From Erythrobacter sp. ANT-B3C2 (GTDB lineage: Bacteria > Pseudomonadota > Alphaproteobacteria > Sphingomonadales > Sphingomonadaceae), in assembly GCA_001683845.1 (NCBI GenBank), contig LXQI01000006.1, forward strand, positions 1 to 64,000: 64,000 nt of DNA, written 5' to 3'. How positions within the stretch are numbered: position 1 is the first letter of the stretch; each line of letters opens with the position of its first letter. The notes below the pieces were generated by a model that was not told the DNA's origin, did not search any database, and worked only from the letters and a program-made list of their open reading frames with translations. The position numbers and the translations under genes are program-made. Positions 59,965-64,000 of the stretch are shown here, one piece after another.

Positions 59965-60803
59965 CGATCCGCATCGCACTTGTGGGGTTCTGCAATATCG
60001 CGCGTGAGCATCGTCCTGCTATCAGCACCGACCAGCGCTATTGCCTTTCCGCATTTATAACGCGTGGTGGCGATCCAAGAACGGGCGTCCTGTACTTCGA
60101 AGATGTGGCGGCGATGCTTGCGGCGAGGCCCAGAGAATTGGACGCTATCGCACTTTGCGCGCTTCCCGCGGTCCGATATTCGATTTCATGCGAGGCGATA
60201 GCGGCAGGTTTGGGCGTTCTGCTCGAAAAGCCGACCAGAGTGACGCTGGGCGAGATCCACGAGATCGAGCGACTGGCGCGCACTGCGGACACGCCGCTTT
60301 ATACCGCCTGGCGTTCACGGCATGCTCCCGGCTTCGCGAAAGCGGCTCTGGCACTGGCCGGACGAGAGATAAGCAGTGTGCAGATCGCCTGGCTGGAGGA
60401 CGTGCGGAAATGGCATTCGGGCCAGCAGTGGATCTGGCAGGCAGGAGGGTTCGGGGTCTTCGATCTTGGTATCGACGCGTTGTCGATCGTCAGCCAAATC
60501 CTTCCGTGTCCTCTCCTAATCGACAAAGCACGCCGCTGGCGAGCGACCGGCGGCGAGCAATGGTCGATCGGGGTGACCACGTCATCGGGCACCAAGGTGG
60601 ATCTTCAAAGGGGTGGTGAACGGCTGAGCATCCATGGTGAACCGCAGGTGCTTCCGATGCGGAGGGGCTATCCGTCCATCTACAACCATTCCTCGGCCAA
60701 ACAGCGCGACCGCTTGGTCGATGTCGATTCGGAACCCTTGTGCATTGCGGCGGATGCATTTCCGTGCGGTCACCGCGAAACCGTCGGAGCATTCGTCGAA
60801 TGA
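59961..60803 (+). CDS. gal: D-galactose 1-dehydrogenase (Gfo/Idh/MocA family)
   Basis: This NAD(P)-dependent enzyme would oxidise D-galactose (and perhaps L-arabinose) to the lactone, the first step of the pathway. The 280-residue chain has the Rossmann start IRIALVGFCNIAREHRPAI, the catalytic Lys in the VLLEKPTRVTLGE block (EKP), TAWRSRHAPGFAKA and the galactose-dehydrogenase signature WLEDVRKWHSGQQWIWQAGG, FGVFDLGIDALSI. The Gly motif reads GFCNIA where GxGxxA is standard in the wider family, as in some galactose dehydrogenases. Overlap with dgoA is four bases. Somewhat shorter than the common 305-310 residues. Confidence 0.88.
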   Translation: MTIRIALVGFCNIAREHRPAISTDQRYCLSAFITRGGDPRTGVLYFEDVAAMLAARPRELDAIALCALPAVRYSISCEAIAAGLGVLLEKPTRVTLGEIHEIERLARTADTPLYTAWRSRHAPGFAKAALALAGREISSVQIAWLEDVRKWHSGQQWIWQAGGFGVFDLGIDALSIVSQILPCPLLIDKARRWRATGGEQWSIGVTTSSGTKVDLQRGGERLSIHGEPQVLPMRRGYPSIYNHSSAKQRDRLVDVDSEPLCIAADAFPCGHRETVGAFVE

Positions 60804-60823
60804 GCGAGGGCACAGGAGCTACC

Positions 60824-61546
60824 ATGAGGAAACCTGCTGCCGAGGCGAGCAGCCGCGATGGGCGCAATCTCACTTATGGGATGCTCGACCGGATCGGGCG
60901 AGCGATCGTCACCGGCGTCTATGATGATAAGCCCTTCCCGACCGAGGCCTATCTCGCCACCGAATCCGGGGTCAGTCGCTCGGTTGTTCGTGAGGCGGTC
61001 AAGATGCTTGGGGCCAAGGGATTGCTGACCGCGCGTCCTCGCAAAGGCACGATGATCCGGGCCGCCCGCTACTGGAACCTGTTCGATCCTGACGTGCTGC
61101 GATGGGTCCTTGAACGCAAGTTTTCGCTCGAATTGCTGCGCCACTTCACTGAATTGCGCATCGCGATCGAGCCGGCTGGCGCCTCGCTCGCCGCGCGTAC
61201 ACACGATGAGGATGAGCTTGCCCTGATCTCAACCGGCTACGCGCGGATGGTCGCTGCCGAAGCTGGCGCCGATGATCCGCTCAACGCCGACATTGCCTTC
61301 CATGTCGCCATTCTGGAAGCCAGCGGTAATCCCTTCTACCGGCAGTTCCGCGATCTTGTCGAAACTGCCCTGCGCACCTCGATCCGCTTCACAAATCGCT
61401 TTAAAGGCAGGACTGCAGACCTCGAGCAGCACCGCGAGGTGCTTGAAGCGATCAAGCGCCGCGATGCCGCGGGGGCCGGCACGGCGATGGCTGCGCTGAT
61501 TGTCGATGTCCAGGCGCTTATCGCTGCCGCAGAACAGGGAAGCTGA
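60824..61546 (+). CDS. FadR-subfamily GntR regulator of sugar acid use
   Basis: The 240-residue regulator has an N-terminal winged helix (about 15-80: LDRIGRAIVTGVYDD, FPTEAYLATESGVSRSVVRE, AVKMLGAKGLLTARPRKGTM) and a C-terminal FCD domain (about 95-235) with metal-ligand residues in LNADIAFHVAILEASGNPFY, and LEQHREVLEAIKRRD. FadR-type proteins with these features sense sugar acids such as galactonate or KDGal and repress their own operon. ATG 60824 has AGGAG five bases upstream; 60800 is in frame but has no ribosome site. The likely targets are the dgoK promoter and perhaps the receptor gene. Confidence 0.92.
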   Translation: MRKPAAEASSRDGRNLTYGMLDRIGRAIVTGVYDDKPFPTEAYLATESGVSRSVVREAVKMLGAKGLLTARPRKGTMIRAARYWNLFDPDVLRWVLERKFSLELLRHFTELRIAIEPAGASLAARTHDEDELALISTGYARMVAAEAGADDPLNADIAFHVAILEASGNPFYRQFRDLVETALRTSIRFTNRFKGRTADLEQHREVLEAIKRRDAAGAGTAMAALIVDVQALIAAAEQGS

Positions 61547-61547
61547 C

Positions 61548-61682
61548 GTGGAATATATCGCGGATAGGGCAGCCGTTCTGGGCAAGGGCCCAGCCTTCGA
61601 TCGAACGCAGACAAGCGCTCTGCTGGTTCGACATCGTCCCGGGTAAGCTCTTCTGCTTCGCTTCCAATTACACCGAAGTGGT
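61548..61682 (+). pseudogene. 5' stub of an SMP-30/gluconolactonase gene
   Basis: Starting one base after the gntR stop, GTG then YIADRAAVLGKGP resembles the start of SMP-30 lactonases (VLGEGP). One extra base near 61590 shifts the frame; PSIERRQALCWFDIVPGKLF follows in the next frame (normally ALWWFDI..G.LFR). The match ends at about 61680, where a tandem repeat begins. About 45 codons of the usual 290-300 remain. The enzyme would have opened the galactonolactone made by Gal. Confidence 0.8.
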
Positions 61683-61722
61683 CCACTTGGAGCAGACGTC
61701 TGGTCCACTTGGAGCAGACGTT
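61679..61722. repeat. Tandem 22-base direct repeat at the lactonase breakpoint
   Basis: Two adjacent copies of a 22-base unit (61679-61700 and 61701-61722), identical except for the final base, start with TGGTCCACTTGGAGCAGACG. They lie exactly where similarity to the lactonase gene ends, so they may mark the scar of a deletion or a mobile-element end. No gene is seen between here and 61955. Confidence 0.8.
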
Positions 61723-61955
61723 GTTTCCAATCGTACTCCATGCGGGCGGCAGCTTCTTCGGTTAGAGTCTAAGCGGGCTGGTGACAATCTCATCCGATTC
61801 CATCATGTCGCCGCTCGTCCACCTTGTATCTGCTTAGCCGGTGAACCGCTTCTGCGAAGGGAGGGGTCGACCGCACTGGGCGACTCTGGGCGGGAACCAT
61901 GAACCGCACCGAAGCAAGTGCCAGAAAAAATGCGGCCAGTCGTCTGCCGCACCGC

Positions 61956-63260
61956 TTAGAGCATCTGCGACAGCAATTCATTAACTCGCCGCTCGGCGTC
62001 TTCCAGCGCCGTGTCGACCGGCTTCAGGCCCGTCACCGCAGCTTCGATCTCCTCGGCGAGCAAACCCTGGATAGCCGATTGTCTCTGCACATATGCTGGC
62101 AACTGCCCGCCCGTCGCCGCCATCGCCGCGATGTCGCCGCGATGCGGGAGCGCCTCAAACTGCGGCAGGTCGAGTACCGACTTGAACGCGGGCAGATGCC
62201 CGGTGCGGGTCCAGTCGTAATTGCGTTCAGCCAGAAAACCGAGAAAACGCGAGATGGCGCGGAGCTCGGGATCCGACCGCTTGCGCTTGGGCATGATCCA
62301 AGCGTGACCATCCACGAAAGCGGCGGGGCGGCCATACAGCGACGGGTAGGGCATGACAGCGTAGGAATTATAGAGCGGCCTTCCGGGGGTCCGGGCCTCT
62401 TCCTCATATGGTCCGATCATCCAGGTGCCGACCGGGAAGATCCCCCCCTCGCCATTGGTAAACGCCTGCGTGGCGGCGGAAAAGTCCTGGCTGCGTGTGG
62501 TGAGCCCATCAGCATGAATCGTGCGCAAGAGTTTGACAATTTCGCGCGCCCGGGGCGTGTTGATCCGGATGGTCCGGGCGTCGGGAAAGATCTGCGCATC
62601 CTGCGCCAGCAAGTAAGTATAGAGATTGCGGACATGCGTGGCCGGGTCGTTGACCTGCGCCTGGATCAAATAGGGCTTGCCGGTCGCTGCACGGAAGTGC
62701 CTGGCATGATCGAGGAGTTGTTCGGGCGATTCCGGGAGAATCGGCCGGCCCTCGCGCATCAGGCCCGCCTCCGCCATCAATGCGGTGTTGATATGGAACA
62801 GGCCCCCGACCGTGTCCCACGGCATGGCATAGATTTGGCCGTCCTTGATCACCCCCGCGCGGCCAGCGGCGGTGAAATCCTCGGCCGTGATCCCCGCCTG
62901 CGCCAGCAAACCGTCCATGGGATCCAGCAGCCCCCGGGCCTGATAATCGGAAATGACCGACTGATGCATGGTCACCAGGTCGGGCGGATCGCCAGCGGCG
63001 AATTGGGCCGAAAGCTGCGGATAGCCAGGCCAGGCAACGACGTTGATCTTAACCCGCACGTCGGGGTTTGCGGCCTCGAATGCGTTAATCATCGTCATCA
63101 AGATACCGCACTCGCTCTCCGCCGTGGCAACGTCGGTGGAAGTGCCATACACCGCGCCGCATTCGCCGAAAAAGCGCTGCACCACGATGGTCGTGCGGTC
63201 GTCGGTCTGGAGGCAGCCGGAAAGCAGCAAGGCTGCGAGCATGATCATCGCGCGCCTCAT
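61956..63260 (-). CDS. Sugar ABC transporter substrate-binding lipoprotein
   Basis: A 434-residue extracellular solute-binding protein (family 1, MalE/UgpB-like). A lipobox (ALLLSGC, about 10-16) predicts lipid anchoring. Family blocks: INAFEAANPDVRVKINVVAW, PDLVTMHQSVISDYQARGLL, the MPWDTVGGLFHINTALM hinge segment, and FTNGEGGIFPVGTWMIGPY with the substrate-site Trp. The N-terminal mature part has two cysteines (GECGAVYG, ESECGI) that may pair. It follows the permease gene with a four-base overlap. Substrate probably a galactoside or related oligosaccharide from context. Confidence 0.9.
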   Translation of the reverse strand: MRRAMIMLAALLLSGCLQTDDRTTIVVQRFFGECGAVYGTSTDVATAESECGILMTMINAFEAANPDVRVKINVVAWPGYPQLSAQFAAGDPPDLVTMHQSVISDYQARGLLDPMDGLLAQAGITAEDFTAAGRAGVIKDGQIYAMPWDTVGGLFHINTALMAEAGLMREGRPILPESPEQLLDHARHFRAATGKPYLIQAQVNDPATHVRNLYTYLLAQDAQIFPDARTIRINTPRAREIVKLLRTIHADGLTTRSQDFSAATQAFTNGEGGIFPVGTWMIGPYEEEARTPGRPLYNSYAVMPYPSLYGRPAAFVDGHAWIMPKRKRSDPELRAISRFLGFLAERNYDWTRTGHLPAFKSVLDLPQFEALPHRGDIAAMAATGGQLPAYVQRQSAIQGLLAEEIEAAVTGLKPVDTALEDAERRVNELLSQML

Positions 63261-64000
63261 CGCACTGCGGCCCCCGCCATCGCGCGCACGATCTGCTTCT
63301 GGAACAGCACATACACGACCAGGATCGGGATAGAGGCGAACACGGCCTGCGCCATCAGGAAGCCCAGCCCGCTGGTTTGCGCGTAATTCATCTGCGAGGA
63401 AGCTAGCCCCACCGTCAGGGTGAAACGATCACTGGTAGTCGCCGAGATCAACGGCCACCAATAATCGTTCCACGAGCCGAGGAAGGTGAACACGCCGAGG
63501 GTTGCCTGCGCTGGGAGGGTGAGCGGCAACAGCACTTTCCAGAACAGCGTGAATCTTGACGCACCGTCGAGCATTGCTGCCTCATCCAGCTCTACCGGAA
63601 TGGCGCGAAAATACTGCGTCATGAAGAACACCCCGAACGGCGCGACCAGCCCCGGTAGCATCAGACCGGGGTATGAATTGTGAAGTCCGAGTTGGGCGAA
63701 CAGTTGATGGCGGGGCAGGATCACCGCCTGCTCCGGAATGGCAAGCCCGATCAGCACCAGCGCCAACAACGTTCTGCGAAACGGGAATTGCAAACGAGCG
63801 AAGCCATAGCCCGCGAGCGAGCACAGGATCAGCACCCCCGCGGTCGTGCCGAGTGACACGATAAGGCTGTTTAGAAGCCAGCGCGGAACCAGCGAGGCGG
63901 CGAGGATCGCATGGTAGTTCTCCAGCGTATAGGGCGGGGAGAAGGCTGCCGCACTGTCGCGCATCAGTTCCGAATTGCTCTTCAGCGAAAGGAGCAAGGT
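63257..64000 (-). CDS. Sugar ABC transporter permease (AraQ/UgpE type), cut by the window edge
   Basis: About 247 C-terminal residues of a six-helix carbohydrate permease. Features: LENYHAILAASLVPRWLLNS, the helix LIVSLGTTAGVLILCSLAGY, the EAA loop ELDEAAMLDGASRFTLFWKV that contacts the ATPase, and the AQAVFASIPILVVYVLFQKQ final helix. The first helix lies beyond the right edge; the Met at 63997 is internal. It overlaps the binding-protein gene by four bases. Further transporter genes are expected outside the window. Confidence 0.92.
   Translation of the reverse strand, partial: TLLLSLKSNSELMRDSAAAFSPPYTLENYHAILAASLVPRWLLNSLIVSLGTTAGVLILCSLAGYGFARLQFPFRRTLLALVLIGLAIPEQAVILPRHQLFAQLGLHNSYPGLMLPGLVAPFGVFFMTQYFRAIPVELDEAAMLDGASRFTLFWKVLLPLTLPAQATLGVFTFLGSWNDYWWPLISATTSDRFTLTVGLASSQMNYAQTSGLGFLMAQAVFASIPILVVYVLFQKQIVRAMAGAAVR

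Noticed and set aside
1-64000. tRNA, rRNA and CRISPR arrays
   Set aside because: I looked for cloverleaf-like spacing with a GTTCGA-type T-loop and for regularly spaced repeats and saw none that held up; a covariance-model scan would be decisive.

Overview
The window is GC-rich DNA, by eye around 60-65% GC, from an alphaproteobacterium. A sphingomonad (Sphingomonadaceae or Erythrobacteraceae) is the best guess. The reasons are TonB-dependent glycan uptake with a linked tryptophan-halogenase-like flavoprotein, proline-rich TonB-like proteins without an obvious TonB C-terminal domain, DUF4331 proteins beside an ECF sigma/anti-sigma pair, the De Ley-Doudoroff galactose route, and frequent GTG/TTG starts with 1-4 base overlaps. 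This assignment is inference. I saw no rRNA, tRNA or CRISPR.

1-13.5 kb: a tail of one gene, a decayed HupE/UreJ-like remnant, a DUF4198 protein, then a near-complete type II secretion system (T2SS) split into blocks on both strands: gspG-H-I-C-D (-), gspL-M-E-F (+), gspN (-), and an LppC-like periplasmic binding protein with gspJ-gspK (+). A strong hairpin closes the block.

13.5-23.4 kb: exported proteins that may depend on or accompany this T2SS (small lipoprotein, DUF4331 protein, TonB-like protein, DUF4394 autotransporter), the prepilin peptidase gene gspO, a wrecked IS3-family element, and a three-gene operon that looks like a condensed second T2SS inner-membrane platform: a GspE-N-domain/GspF fusion, a GspL/GspM-like fusion and a GspC/PilP-like protein, with no ATPase, secretin or pseudopilin. 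This is the most unusual part of the window.

23.4-33.2 kb: a truncated second DUF4331 gene divergent from an ECF sigma factor and its RskA-like anti-sigma factor, a glpD pseudogene containing a small inversion, a DUF808 membrane protein, the ruins of an RND efflux operon (adaptor with a frameshift, pump and outer-membrane channel joined by a large deletion), a LysR/pirin/FMN-reductase redox module, and a TonB-like protein.

33.2-47.3 kb: housekeeping and transport genes: CNT nucleoside transporter, YhhQ-type transporter, DASS anion transporter, ABC1 kinase, DUF427, phosphatidylserine decarboxylase, a large TolB-propeller amidohydrolase and a DmpA-type P1 peptidase beside decayed dgcA and dgcN genes.

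47.3-51.2 kb: a small biosynthetic locus: a single-module NRPS (A-PCP-TE, no condensation domain), a DUF6875 protein and a PilZ protein.

51.2-64 kb: a galactoside or arabinoside utilisation locus. Two exported GH43 enzymes would trim the glycan outside the inner membrane. A TonB-dependent receptor and a halogenase-like flavoprotein form one unit. Gal dehydrogenase, DgoK and DgoA process galactose, with a FadR-type GntR regulator at the operon end. The lactonase that should follow is cut to about 45 codons, and no galactonate dehydratase lies in the window. A sugar ABC transporter runs off the right edge. At least seven loci in the window are visibly decayed, so this region has been under active gene loss.
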